Shown: in pieces, positions 23,101 through 36,300 of the stretch | Layout: every line of letters starts with the position of its first letter | How positions within the stretch are numbered: the first letter of the stretch is position 1 | Assembly: GCF_028554725.1 (NCBI RefSeq) | Contig: NC_071667.1 | Coordinates: forward strand, 73,392,001 to 73,456,000 | From: Zeugodacus cucurbitae | Lineage: Eukaryota; Arthropoda; Insecta; Diptera; Tephritidae | Length of the DNA: 64,000 nt | Reading direction: 5' to 3' | Made by a program: the position numbers and the translations under genes | The notes under the pieces: generated by a model | What the model was told of the DNA's origin: nothing | Databases searched by the model: none | Seen by the model: the letters and a program-made list of their open reading frames with translations, nothing else

Positions 23101-26100
23101 CTACATATCTACATATACACAGTGGGACCATAGTCATAAGTATGCAAATATGCATGTATGTGTGACCGCCCGTCACCAGATAATGCCACACAATAAACGC
23201 ACAATTAAATGTGCTGTCCGAATTTCTGCTGCATTTCCCACTTCCGCAGCGCAAAAAACACGAATTAAGCTGTAGAGAAAAATAAGAAAATAAACGCGAA
23301 AAAGAAAAAAAATAAATTAAAAATAAAAATATAATGACCGTTGATTGCAATGCAATCCCCCGCACTTCGCCATGTGTTCACCCACCGCTGCTGCATTGGC
23401 GCAATAACAACAAAGTTGAAATTCATCCGATAACACTGCAGCAGGCGTAAGCATTCACTGGGAATACGCACCGGCGGACTCACCCGAGATAAGCGAACGA
23501 AGGAGGACGAATTATTTTCTTTAATATTTTTGTTGTTGTTGGTGTTTTTTTTTCTCCTGTATCTTCGCTAGCGCTTGTGGCAATTACATTACGAAATCTC
23601 GCTGCTTTCGCATTCATTGCAACTTTGACCGCTGCAATGAACACATAAAGGGCTTATTTACCGTTACATATGCGTGTGCACTTTGTAAATATACATATAC
23701 ACGCACTGACAATTTGCACTCACGCATGTGTTTGTGTGTGTGTGTGGGCTCTGTAAGAAAACTCATTTATTTGCTCTGGTCCTTTGCATTTCCCTTAAGC
23801 TTCTGTTTCTGTTTCTGCTTTTGATATGGTTTTCGGTGTTTTCTTTAAATTTGCCTTCTCCTATCTTACCGTTATTTATTTATCAAGCGCTTTATATTGC
23901 AACGCAACGCCTTCGGCCTGTAACTACTTCGTTGACGACGCGTTAATTGCTTACCAATCTTAACGTTTTCCCAGCAAATATTTTATGACCTTTTTAATGT
24001 TTTTTATTTTTTGTTTGAAAAATCAGTAATTTCGTGGAAGTTTCACAGCGTGCTTGACATGACAATAATCATCAGCCTGGTCTTCTGAGAACAAATTCAT
24101 TAATTCCAATAAACTTGAGCAAAGCTTCACTTTCTCTGGATTCTAAATATTTCATCTGGTATTAGAGTGAACATAATTGGTCTGGATTACAATATTTTGA
24201 GTCAGAGCAATAACTAGAAAAAAGGAAAGGAAAATATTGACAGGTTTTGAGCAGAAATACAAATTACTTTACTAACTGAGAAATTATGGTCTTTACTTCC
24301 TTTACGACCATCTTCAATATCCGTATTGACATCATTCAGACACCAATTGTTTCAAGATTCTCCACCTTTTATGTTTATTAACATACCCCTAGCCCCGTTG
24401 CTCTCGGCAACAGCGATAGTATGGAATAGTTTAGTTTTGATGCTCAGGTCATTGGATTAACGAATACATACGATAACAGGACGACCTTCTCTTTTGGGAT
24501 CACATCGTTTGAGAGATTATTCAATAGGTGATTCAGCTCCCGGTTTTGAATAACAAAGATCTCCATGCTTTGCAGTTCTCTCCAAAAACCTGAATTTTCT
24601 CGAGAACAGTTAGCTAAATTTTTTCATAAAACCTTAAGCTGATACTAAGAGTAGTTATTCTTATGACCTAATCCCACCTTTTTCAATATCACTTCTTAAC
24701 AATATTGCTCGCCCTGAGTCGTAAAGGTTAAGTTCGTGATGTATTTTTTTAGGAACTATCGCTTTTTAGCCCTACATATTTTCAAGATCAGATTAATGTC
24801 GATTTACTGCTAAATCAGGGGAATCGAGCTCTTTCAGCCATTTTCAAAATCAAACTCTTCTCATGGGCATCTACTCGAAATAGATTATGGATGTCGATCC
24901 ATTTTTCTTATGAGTATTCCAAGTTGTGGTTCATATCTTCATGACTTATAGTATATATAAGTCTCTAATAGTGATCCTGAAAATATATTTTGTTCCTATA
25001 AATTTCAGCGTTTATTAACAAGTTTTTAGTAAAGTAATATAGACTTCCCTGAAATAAGAAATAGAAACAGTTATGTTATGCAATACATCCATATGAGCCA
25101 ATAGCTGCAAGTTAATAAGTTTCTGTTCTCAATCAACTTCCTGCAATTTCCAAATACGCTTTCGGTCTTATTGGCTGAAATTAAACGTTTACATAACCGC
25201 AATTTGCCACAAAATACATTTTGCAAACTCACACATACGAGTAATCGGTGGATTCATTTGCCAGAGCCTAAGTGCTTAAGCATTAATTATACTTTGAGCG
25301 CAATTCTTATCAAACGGCATGAGCAACCAATTACATTTAAATTGCTGCCTTTACGGAGAAATATTCCAAGGCTGATTACGAGGCACATATCTATGTATGC
25401 ATGGAATTATGTTAATATGTATGTATGTGTGTTTGTGCTCAAGCAACATGCTCCGCGGCGTAACCGCAAGGCAAGCCAAATACGGCAAAACCTTGGCGCA
25501 CCTGGAATACAGCAAGAAAAAAAAACAAATGCTGAAAACAAGTCGCGAAACAACTTTAGCAATACATTTCAATAGTTTATGCACACACCCTTTCCTCTCT
25601 CTATATGAGGACTTATATATGTAAATACATATGAGTTCACCTTTTTCATGTGCGAAAGCGGGCGTGGGTTCCGCTTGTTCGCTTGGGCATTCATAGTGGC
25701 TTGTTTCGCTTATAGTTTCTGCGCTTCGACAACAAGTGTTGCCATCATTAAAAAGTTTTTCGGTTGCTGCTTGTTTGCTCTACTTGCGTAGTTTTTGTTG
25801 CACGCTAAGTAGTTATTCATACAAATAAGTTATGTATGTGTGTGTTTCATGCAATACCTGTAGCTCCTTATTGTATGGTTGCGTTATTACTTTCGACGAA
25901 TCAATACACAATTTTATTGTTGTTGTTGTTATTTTTTACTATATAGTCAAGTTATAGTAAACAGTATGGTTTGCATAAAAATTTTCTGATAGTAAATCCT
26001 GTACGGATAACAGGGCAAAGCATTTATTCTATAACAACGTACATATGTATATCTAGAGATCGGATAGGTTTTGAAGTCTCAGAAAGAAGCGAATGTGAAT

Positions 26101-26783
26101 TTTTAGTGCATTTCCCAATTTTGACATGGAAGGGCCCTACTGTTTGATACTTTGGAGCAAAATTCTATTCCCAAGACTCTAATGCTTGTTTTCAATTAGA
26201 AACTCACCACACTACTATCAAATATGAGGTGAAATATATAAGATTATTGTGTGGTTCACTTTTTCTGACTCTGAAATAGAAAAAGGTCTGCAACGCTGCA
26301 AGGATATGATAAGGAAGAAGGTGAAGAAGTACGAGTCGTATACAATTGAGGTGAAATTGAATGAATTCATGGTGATTGTGGTGAATTGTGCCTTGCTCTA
26401 TGAGAATGATGATTTCAAGCACGCCACGAAATATATTGCAATCAGCCTACTAAATATTCGTTCGTATTATTGCAAGAAAGGATGAAGTTCTTCGTTAACC
26501 GAATAAATAGCATATTTTAGTCTGCCCTTAGATATTGATTTACAGCCATGGTACGGTGAGAAATAGTTCTAATTTTGGAAATTTTTTTTGTTACAAAGCA
26601 AATTAAATTACCTATTGGAAGATGTTCATGGACTTTCTCATGTAGTTTATATTATTAATACGACTGTATTTATAGCATTACTGAAATAAAGTATATTGAA
26701 AGGCTGTATACTCATAGAGAGTCACCATTGTTTTTGTAAGCATTTATGGAGTTTTCCTTCCTACTGATGGCTTGTCGGTAATT
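20138..26783. other. Non-coding DNA with microsatellites
   Basis: No recognised gene. Simple repeats include (ATGT)n at 20328-20360, (TG)n near 20501 and 23733-23746, (CA)n near 21020 and (GTT)n near 23531 and 25917. A stretch at 22390-22510 repeats GAATTGAAAT-like words. A 26280-26485 open frame is discussed among the findings. A single tandem-repeat core (GAGTTGCCACC) follows just beyond, at 26948. Confidence 0.5.
20328..20360 (+). repeat. (ATGT)n microsatellite
   Basis: About eight ATGT units with one interruption (TAGGT). Confidence 0.9.
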
Positions 26784-26860
26784 GAGATCGAACTCAGGTC
26801 CCACAGATTGGTTGTAGGTACACCTCTACACCACTCTTGTCCCTCATTCATCCAATTAAC
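26775..26860 (-). repeat. tRNA-derived SINE head or tRNA pseudogene
   Basis: On the minus strand TGGTGTAGAGG (26823-26833) is a perfect match to the RNA polymerase III A box TRGYNNARNNG. AGTTCGATCTC (26784-26794) resembles the B box GGTTCGANTCC. They are 28 nt apart, a spacing compatible with a tRNA-type internal promoter. The acceptor stem does not pair and the T arm is imperfect, so this is not a working tRNA gene. A decayed tRNA-derived SINE is the likeliest reading; a diverged tRNA pseudogene is the alternative. Extent is approximate. Confidence 0.45.
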
Positions 26861-29248
26861 TTGACTCTCTATATTACCAAATATTCCCTTCTATCCGTTC
26901 CTATTAAATTTTCGGGAGAAGTACTTCAAACTATCTACGTGTAACTAGAGTTGCCACCTTTTATAATATATTTTGCAAGAAAATTTGTTAACTATGTCTG
27001 AGTATTTTAAAAAAGTTGTTATTATTAAACTAAAATTTTTAAACAAAAAATTATATTAATATTTTTTTAATATTTTTAATTAATTTTTTTAATATTTTTG
27101 TTATTTTTTTAAATAATTTTTTAAAGAAATTTTCAAAATTATTAGTATATTATCTTTTTATGAATAAAAACGTATATTTTATAAAAGACACTCTTTAAAG
27201 CGATTTTCGCACTTCAATGTGAACGTACTTTTGTCACCTACTGTATGCCACAATACCACTTACGAACAAGTACCCAGCTGTGTGTGTAGACACCAGCAAA
27301 GTTACGCCAGGCATATAGTTATTTAAATTGTGTACACTCAGGTATAACACGTGTAGTTGGTAAATGTTGTCCCAACAAAAGAAGCAACAACAACAACAAT
27401 AAGTTATTTAGTGGCCTGCAGCACCTTTACCAACTATTTACCGGTAATAATAAGTACATAAGTTTGCCACGTAGAACAGTTTGTGCGATTATTTAGGCTC
27501 ATAAGTAGTTTGGGGGGCCAAGCACTTTTGCTAATAGCACTGAACACAAATAAGTTGCAATGCAAACAAACACACACACAGATACATGCACACGCTTGTA
27601 CTGTACTGCTTTTGTATATGAAAAGCGTGAACCTCAGTCATTGTTGGCAACACGAAAAGCTGGCTGCTAGCCTACTTAACTCTTTCACTCCACCTTCTCC
27701 GCTCCATTGCAACAACAACGGTTTTTACCGTGTTTAGCGCATCTTTTCACCACCAGTTTGTTATCATTGTTGTGACTAATTATAAAAGAGCCAAAGGCAA
27801 CAAAACTATGCCACAGCTGTTGGGTGCTGCCTTCTATTGAATATGCCAAGTCATATGTTACGTATACGACGTGGTGGCCTCTTGTGAGTTGTGTGGAAGA
27901 AGGCCTGCCAGGCCTAAAGGTGTTGCACAAACATAGAAGCGGTAAATTAAGAGCATGCAAACTAAAGTACATACTGTGTGTGTGTGTTGTTGTTGTTATT
28001 TACAACAATGTCCGAAATCGTTTGTGAAACTTAAAGGCTTTGAAAAGCAAACAAAATATTTCAAAGCGTTTGCATAAACAACAAAAAAACGAGTTTCTTG
28101 TTGTTGTGTTTGTGTGTGTCACGTGTCAAAGAAATTTGGCAGCAAAACGCGTTGTTCAAGCTGAAGAAATATTATAATTGACCGAGGCGAGAAAGACACT
28201 CATTGGCCAATGGGTCGCCACTCATTTGCATGCAATATGAGCGCAACGTAAAACAAATGTTTGTTTGTATGGGTAAGCAACCTTTTTTGCTTTGTAGCTC
28301 GTTTTTTATTCGTGTATATACTCGTTTCTACTCGTGATACTAGTGATTTTTGGCTTTGCTGGCCGCCTTATTCCAGGCGCTCTGCCTTTCACTTGCCCAT
28401 TTAAATAATGTTAATGGTAACCTATTTCTGTTCAACCCAAAAGGCACTAAATTGATAGTTGGGTTGCTTTACCAGTTTCCCTATTACATTTGTATTACTC
28501 ACACCGAATTCTACATCGAATTCATAGTTTGTCGTTTTTGCTGTCATTTCGTTTGAGTATGTGTATGCAGCTTTGGTTGTTGTAGCTAGTTGTCATTTTT
28601 GTTGGCATTTGACATTAATGTAGTTGTAGTTGTTGTTGCTGACAATTGATGTCTCTGCTCTATCAGTTATGGCATCGTAAACATTTATGTGTGGCCTATA
28701 GCGTGAAATTAGTTTTGGCACAAACACACACACAGAGACACACACGTAGAACTAAATGCAAAAATCTACACTACATATGTATATATGTCTGTATATATTT
28801 GAGTAATTTTTGGCTTTTGTACTTTCATTTATAGTTTATTTTTCAAACCACAAATGTAGCGATTGCCTCCATTCTTCTACTTCCTATTCCTCTTACATAC
28901 AAAAACGTTTGGCAGCAGCACTATGAATTGCCTCCGTCAATGAGGCATTAAATTTGATATTTCTAATGAGTGCGCTTCATTTCAGTGCCGCAGGGTGTGG
29001 AGAATTGCAATAAAATTTAAATGTTTTCCAACACATTACCGAATATTTGCTAAACATATAATACATATACATGTTTACACTATTTCCTCAATGAACAATC
29101 AAAATATTGAAAGAGAAATTGAAGCTCTTCTAGGTAGTGCGGTTCGAATGTCTAGCATATTGAGAATTTATGATCTAAACCTATATCTCTTATCCTCCGA
29201 TTGTCAGTATCCCTCTTGTGAAATTATTTTAGTAACTAAAATTTTTCT
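26861..29248. other. Non-coding DNA, partly low-complexity
   Basis: Holds one isolated GAGTTGCCACC core (26948), a T/A homopolymer-rich stretch at about 27050-27130, (AAC)n near 27388, and GTT/TG simple repeats near 27977-28000 and 28725. ORFs are short and lack domains. Confidence 0.5.
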
Positions 29249-29825
29249 TCTCCTTTACGGTGCTATACCAGTGTGACACTTTCAAAAATCGATTTCTCGT
29301 TTTTATTTTTTGCTTTCGTATCTTGAATAGTTTTTAATTTTTCAAAATCATAACTCAACGTGAAATTGACCGAGCGACTTCAAACGGAGTATTCTCAAAT
29401 ATATTTACTATACAATGACCTACGATCTTTTTGATTGGTTGAAAATTGTTAATTTGGCATTAAAGAAGCGACCGTTTTTCTACCTATAAAACCTAAATTT
29501 TTTTCAGAACTACGCCATTTTGTTAAATTAGGTAGATCATTGTATGGGAAATACCTTCAACTTTAATAACCTTTTTGAATTTTTTGGTTTCAGCTACTCA
29601 TTCGGCCGGAATCATGACAGCAGTTGGGAAACTTTTTTTGGCACCTCCCAAGATAACACATAAATCTGTTATTTTTCAATATTTTTGTAAACAAATTCTC
29701 AAAATATAGCCAAAAACAATATATGTCCAAAAAACTTCGAAACATTCGATAGAGTACTTGTTTTAAAAAATGAGGAAAATCTCCTACTTTTTCATAGTTT
29801 AGACTGGTAGAGCCTCTTAAGGAGA
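29249..29825. repeat. 577-bp repeat with long imperfect terminal inverted repeats
   Basis: The left end reads TCTCCTTTACGGTGCTATAC then CAGTGTGACACTTTCAAAAA. The reverse complement of the right end reads TCTCCTTAAGAGGCTCTACC then AGTCTAAACTATGAAAAA. The two agree over roughly 38-40 positions with small gaps. No transposase is present and no target duplication is evident, so this may be a non-autonomous DNA transposon with slightly misplaced ends. Confidence 0.4.
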
Positions 29826-30236
29826 TAATGATCATTTAAAAAAAATAAAAAAAAAATTTCACAAATATTTCGAATAATATAATTTAAAATAATATAATTT
29901 TTCATTCTTCATGTTTACTTCTTAGCTAGACCTTACTCTCTTCCTAAGTTGCCACCAATTGAAAACATCAAGTGAATCCAAAATAAATTTTGTATGTCTT
30001 TTATAAGCAGAGGATATCGCACTCAATTTTTTTAGATCACCTGGTATTTTCACTATACATATATGATGCTGGAGAGTTCGTCATCTCTGTGTATCAATAA
30101 TATTTATATTAACTTTGAGCATAGCTCAAAATATTATCTTCTTAGACCATAACCGCAATCAATTTTTATAGATACATAATTATTTCCAAGACTCCCAATT
30201 TCGCAAAAAAATAACAACAGCGTTATTAACATATGC
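29826..30236. other. Non-coding spacer
   Basis: AT-rich, no gene; includes a lone GTTGCCACC at about 29949, possibly a trace of the tandem-repeat family. Confidence 0.5.
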
Positions 30237-30355
30237 CTCTGAATTAGAGCTCTTGATATTCGACTAATCGAATAGTATTAATCGGTTAATATGCATACGA
30301 GTACGAACAGTTACAAACCTGATATTCAAATAATTTTAAGAGCCCTACTCTGAAT
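30237..30355. mobile_element. 103-bp hAT-type MITE with perfect 8-bp target duplication
   Basis: The element is 30245-30347. It starts TAGAGCTCTTGATATT and its reverse complement starts TAGGGCTCTTAAAATT (13 of 16 identical). It is flanked by the identical octamer CTCTGAAT at 30237-30244 and 30348-30355. An 8-bp duplication plus short TIRs is diagnostic of hAT-superfamily insertions. At 103 bp it encodes nothing and would need a transposase from elsewhere. The perfect duplication suggests a younger insertion than most elements here. Confidence 0.85.
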
Positions 30356-33300
30356 GTATCAACAGCCTCTTCTTTGACGTTTCTGACGTTTAATTAATTT
30401 TTTACATTTTTAATAATTTCTTATTTAAAAGTTTCTCTGCAGTCTGCATTGCAAAACTTTTCGGACTACAACTATTCTTTACAACTACAACAATTAAGCT
30501 GAATGCAATTTGTAATTGCATTTTAAAATATATTAGAATTGCTGTCAACACAGACATTTATCAAAACAATTACCCACTCACTCATTTAGCCATTCATTCG
30601 TTGACTAATTTAATATACTCGTAGTAGTATAGTAGTATGCCAATGCCATCAACAGTTGCATGGCAATTCGAAACAAATTCCCACAAATATGCCTGTATAT
30701 ATATACAGTAAATATGTCTGGTGCTAAAAGAAATAAAATATAAATATTTATATATCTACCACATATGTATATACATAGCATGCACATTCTTCTGATCAAG
30801 CGGCTGCTCTGCTCTGCAACTTTCTTGTCGCATTGTTTTTGCATTGCAGCAGTTTTTCAGCATTTTGCATAAATTTGCACATTTCATCGACATTCAATCA
30901 TAGAAATGTGTATTTTATTTAGTTTATTTGTATTCACTCAGACAGGCATAACTTTAAGACTGAACTTGAAGTATTTCCTTTTATTTCCAGTAAAGTGCGG
31001 CTGCAGCGATACATGTATGTAATATATAAAAAATTGTCGGTGGGTATACAAAACTCCTTAACGAAAAATATCTCAGAATGTCCACATAAACTCTTAATTA
31101 AGTTGCCCCAACTTTCTTAATAATAGATATTAATTAAATTTCAGATATTCTAACCTGCTCCCAGGTTATTCACAGCTCTTATAACATAAATCACATAACC
31201 TGACTAATACTTCTTTACTGAAGGGTTGGTGTTCTGATATTATTCTCCTACGACCTTAAGTGGATTTATCTTCCATAGACCTCTACTTTTACACATAATT
31301 TACATTATAGAGTTCTCTCTCTTACTTATTATCACTGCTTAGACATCTCATTGATCTTAACTGATATCGAGGATCTTACATAATGCTTCTTTGGTACAAT
31401 TCGAGAGTCGCTCTGTTGATCGATGTATTATGTACATCTAACAATAGATTATACGAAATCGGGTTTATTTATCACTTGATACTGGAAGCAACTAAGGTAT
31501 TCAGCTAGGAATATATTGAATCCTCGAGTTTAGAACGCAAATATCGAATTGATTACAGTACAGTTCTAATTTCGTATTGCCGTTCCCTTATGAAAATCGA
31601 AAATCAGTCCGGAAAAGTATGTGATTAATTGAAAAAAAAAGTGTAATAAAAATTTTTGAGATTAAATCTGGATCTCTTCCATACTTGTATTATGTAAACA
31701 TACACATTAAATTATCCTCTGTACCAAAGTCACATGCCACTGTTTTAACTTTATGTGCACATATACAGGTATAGGTACAACAAGTAGTCGCCGTGCGGCG
31801 ACACTGTCTGGTGACTGGGAATGAGATAAGCGAAGTGCACTTAAAGAGCCATTAACTTTAAAACATTATACCTACATACTTCACTCACTTGCAGAATGGC
31901 GACATATGCAAAAATAAATATATATACATATATATATATATGTATGTGTGGGTGCATATGTGATTTATATAAAGCTAAAGAATAGTTGGTTATTTTCTAC
32001 TGTATGCATGTGAATGTGCGATTGTATGCGTATCAAAGGCAACATGTACTCTGCGGTTATCCCTTCTGTTAGGCTTGGCTGAGCCTGCATGTAGGCACTC
32101 GACTACACAAATACAATAAAATTACAAAAGCATAGCGAGTCTCAATAATATTTTTATAAGCGGAGACATACATTTGATGGTATTAACATATATTGACGTA
32201 CGGAGTTTACTGCAGAAGGTGCATATGTAGATATATGCATATAGTTGAATGTATCTATTCATTTTAGTTTTGTTTAAAGACTAGTGCTTAGTTGCTCTGC
32301 GGTTACGGCTGCAGAGCACATTCAGAGTCACACTCATAGAGACTCCTATTCAGGTGCATTAGTATATTCGTATACTAATTGTATATTTATAGTCCTCGCA
32401 TGCAGTTACAATTAAGCAGAGTATGCGTGTAGTCAATGGCTCATACATATTTACATTCGAGTATATATATACCATAACTATGCTGTTGTGTAAAAGAATT
32501 TTTTTATACTGAAAGAAGCTGTTCCATATTGAAAAATACATTTTTAAAATTTTCATTAAGCTTGAACTTACTTTTCGTTCGCACAGAAAATTTTCAACCG
32601 AATTTCATTTGGCAATTCTTTGAATTCATAAAACTTTGAATTCTTTGAACTTTTGAATTCATAAAATATTCGACTACTCGGAAGATGGGTGGTTAATTCC
32701 AATTATGACTAATACAAAAACCTAAATTTTTAGAGAAAATATTGTTTACTAGCTGTTAACTACAGTTAGTACCTAGATTTTATGCAACGTTCGTTGTGCT
32801 TCAAGGCTGAGTTTAATGGTCAAGAATATTTTGTTAGAAAATATTTTTAACTTGCCATTGGCACCACTTGTATTAGTGTTTAGAGACATACAAAACTGTT
32901 TTAAAATCTTGGAATCACTTTTGACCTCGTTCACAAACAGTTGTTCGTAATTACATAATAAAATGTTAAACTCGAGTTTGTGGCCTATCATGAAAAGCAA
33001 ATTTGGCTACAGAGCTATAGGTAATAGAAACAGTCAAATAATTTTGTTGGCAAAACTATGGTTTTCCTATAAACACTAAACAATTTATTTTGTAAACTCT
33101 GTGCCTTTGGCAATAAACTCGAGTTTATTATTATAATTATATAATTAGGAAAATAGTTTTCATACATAGGCAATGGCTATGGTTAATTGAAAGTTGAAAC
33201 ATTTTTGTATAAATAGAGAGGAAAGCCTAACCGTTTTGTGGGTTGAAAATAATTTAATACATTAAACTCGAGTTAAGTCTTATATGAGTTAGAACTACAT

Positions 33301-36300
33301 ATGCAGTCCGTATATGCATAAGTACGTAATATTAGTAGCTTAGACATTAAAATATGAACTTCTTGAGCCAGCAACAATTTTTTTAAACAAAAAATATGCT
33401 TTTCAAAAATTTTTAAAATCAATTTAATCCTTTTTACCTCGTTTCCCTAGCAACACTTTTGTATAAATGTACAAATTCTCATTAGTTAAAGCACTCAATC
33501 GTTGCCTGTAGCTTTATATAAAAATCAAACTAATTAAAATGATGGCTTTTGTGGTGCAACACCATGCACTCTTACGATAACTATGTACAGAAATGAATGA
33601 AATAAGTAACTGTCTCCATTACAAATATCTAAATGCACTGTATGGAACACGCAGAGCTGCATTTAATTTATATTCAATGACCTTTTATGTGTATTGGTAG
33701 GTGCACTTTCGACTACTAGTTGATAATAAAGAAATATCGAATAAACTTCCATTTTGTATAAAATTCAGAAATTTTTACTTGCAAAAGTTGCACAAGGACT
33801 CACATATAGAGTGCCTTGCCAGCACTCTCCAACAACTTCTGCAGCAAGTGAAAAGTTACGATTTGCATGTCTGAATTTTATTCGAAGTGTCATGTTGCGG
33901 TTGTTGTGGTCTTTCGCTTGAAATTTCATTCAAGCTACACACACACATATATTCATATAAAAGTGTCTTCGTACATATGCATTCTATTCATAGGCATTTT
34001 GTTATGGACTTGAGGTTTTCTTCGAAATTATTTTAAAATGTTTGTTTATCAAGTAAAGCCATGCAACATCACACACATTTGCCCCAAATACATGACATTT
34101 CAGGTCATCTAAAAATTAGTTCACCAGTAGTACTTGTAACCAGATGCTTAACTGAGAATTGATAGTGTGTTTTACACTCACAAGTATCGACACATTTCGA
34201 TGTATTTGTGATTTATAAGTATTTGTTAAAAGTAAGTGCATGTCTTTTAATCGTAGCAATTTGTTTGATAAGTTTTAATTTTCGGTTACAAAGATTTTCT
34301 TAATTTTTTCGATGAATTTTCTGAGCACTCAATTGACAAAAGTGTTAATTAAAGTTATCCTTTTTAGAAGTATCAATAAAGTGTCTAGGCTGAGGGCTTT
34401 GGTAAAATTTATTTTCTAAATTTTATTTAGTATATTTTTATAGTCGAAGATTATGGTTTCAAAGCAATTAAATTTCTTAAAGCTTTAAGGTTATTTCTAT
34501 GTTCAACCGCTAAAAGCTTTGAAAGCTATTTCTAAACGCTTGAGCTTTTCATTGAAGCTCCCAAGATGGTACAAAATAAACTATTTTTAATGTTAATCAA
34601 ATATTGTGACGCAATTTGGTTGGAAACACGATTTCGTTGCAGTTGATCTAAGGAGCCTCTAGAGGTTTTACTTCAAAAATATTGTCAGTGATTTGTCAAA
34701 AATGACAAAATTACTTAGAGATTTCATCTAAATACTTAAAGCTTCCATCTGTCCACTTAAAGTTTTCACCCCAAAAAAAGCTTACATTAAATCAGCTTGG
34801 ACAAACCTTACTTACTCAAATATCAATAAGTACATAGTGCTTTTGCTTAATTTCATAATAACAAATATTTCTTGTTCTCCTAACAATCACCAACATAATA
34901 AGTCTGTCTAGACAGGAGAAGCTGCGTCACAAGCAAACAAACTTCATACAAATTAACGTCACTTTCCGCTCACCCGATTTGTCACATTCATTTGCGTCTC
35001 TATGTGCCTGTGTTTATGTTTGCATATTTCTCATAACATAACACGTCAATCATAAAGCGCACAAAGCGCACAAAGCGCTCCGGTAACTTCTGACAGATTT
35101 CGTTAAAGTGAAGTGAAAATATTTTGCATTAATTTTTCCATTAATCGCTGGCATACTGCGTCGCCGTTTAGCAACTGTGTCAAGTACAGCTATTCAAGGT
35201 CAAAGTTGTGTGATATAATTATAACATAAACATAACTGTGTACTTACATAGGATTGCTTAGTGTAATGCTTTTGCTGCTGGAAACAAAATTCATCACTCT
35301 GCTTTGGTCTATTTTCGTTTTTATTGAGATTTCATACGCATAATTAGCGGTAATTGTTTGCTTCGCAGACTGTCTGTAAGCCTTAGTGTCTGGGTGTGGG
35401 TATATAGCCGGAAGTATGCCTCTGCTTATTGGGAATGTGTCCATCAAAGTATTTTGGTCAATAAAAGCTATTTATATTTTTAGAGACAATGCGGATTCTC
35501 AGGGCCAATTGCAAATAATTGGTGGAAGTATTTTTTTAGAAATAGAACTCTTAAACCAAAGATTCATCGAATGAAGGTTTGACTATTGTTCTTATTTTAT
35601 TCTCGACGGCTACAATGTTCAATACACTGAACAGGACTTGTAAAGTAGATTCAATTGAAACTGCCAAGAGTTAAAAATTGTAAAGACCTTGAGAATTGAA
35701 TAACGATATTCAGTGACTATTAAAAATAATAATGAATATTAATCCGGCAATTCGTGATTTCGTAATTAACTAATAGTTTATACTTCATTCGAAAACTGTG
35801 TTAAAAGTAGTTATAAATATGATAAACGTTGCCTACATTTAGGCGGATTCTTATATTATTTGATACTGACTGCTTTTTTGATCACATATGATACATATTA
35901 TTTTTTAAATCTCATACGCTTTGAGATCTAAAGAGACCTCAAACTTCATTGAAAAATACCATGTCCGTCATAGGTGCCAATTTTTTAACCGCTTTCCGAC
36001 ATTAAGGTTCATATAGATCTCAGTTTCGGAAATAAATGTTTATTTTGTATCTGACAAATAATATAATATTTCCTTAATCAGTTTTGGAGATTCGACCGGG
36101 TACTGTGGTATTTTTTGTCTTCAAAGGTAAGAATTGAATCTAACATGAAATATATAAATATCTTCGGTAGAATCATTCAGTGGTTTCCAGAGTTCCCATC
36201 GATTCCCAAAACAATCAAAAAGTATTTTTTTATTCCTTCACTTTACTCTCCTACCTTTAAATTCTTAAAACTTCGATGCTCGCCGCTTTCGCTCTAATTA

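Noticed and set aside
25171..25575. 134-codon plus ORF
   Set aside because: Starts at TTG, runs through a TATG/TG microsatellite and ends in an A-rich tract; no motif.
20138..26783. Search for CRISPR-like arrays, operons or phage-like clusters (here and across the window)
   Set aside because: Only microsatellites and transposon repeats were seen; no regularly spaced identical repeats with unique spacers, consistent with nuclear insect DNA.
29139..29150. GGTTCGAATGTC, resembling a tRNA B box
   Set aside because: No A box at proper distance and no cloverleaf pairing.
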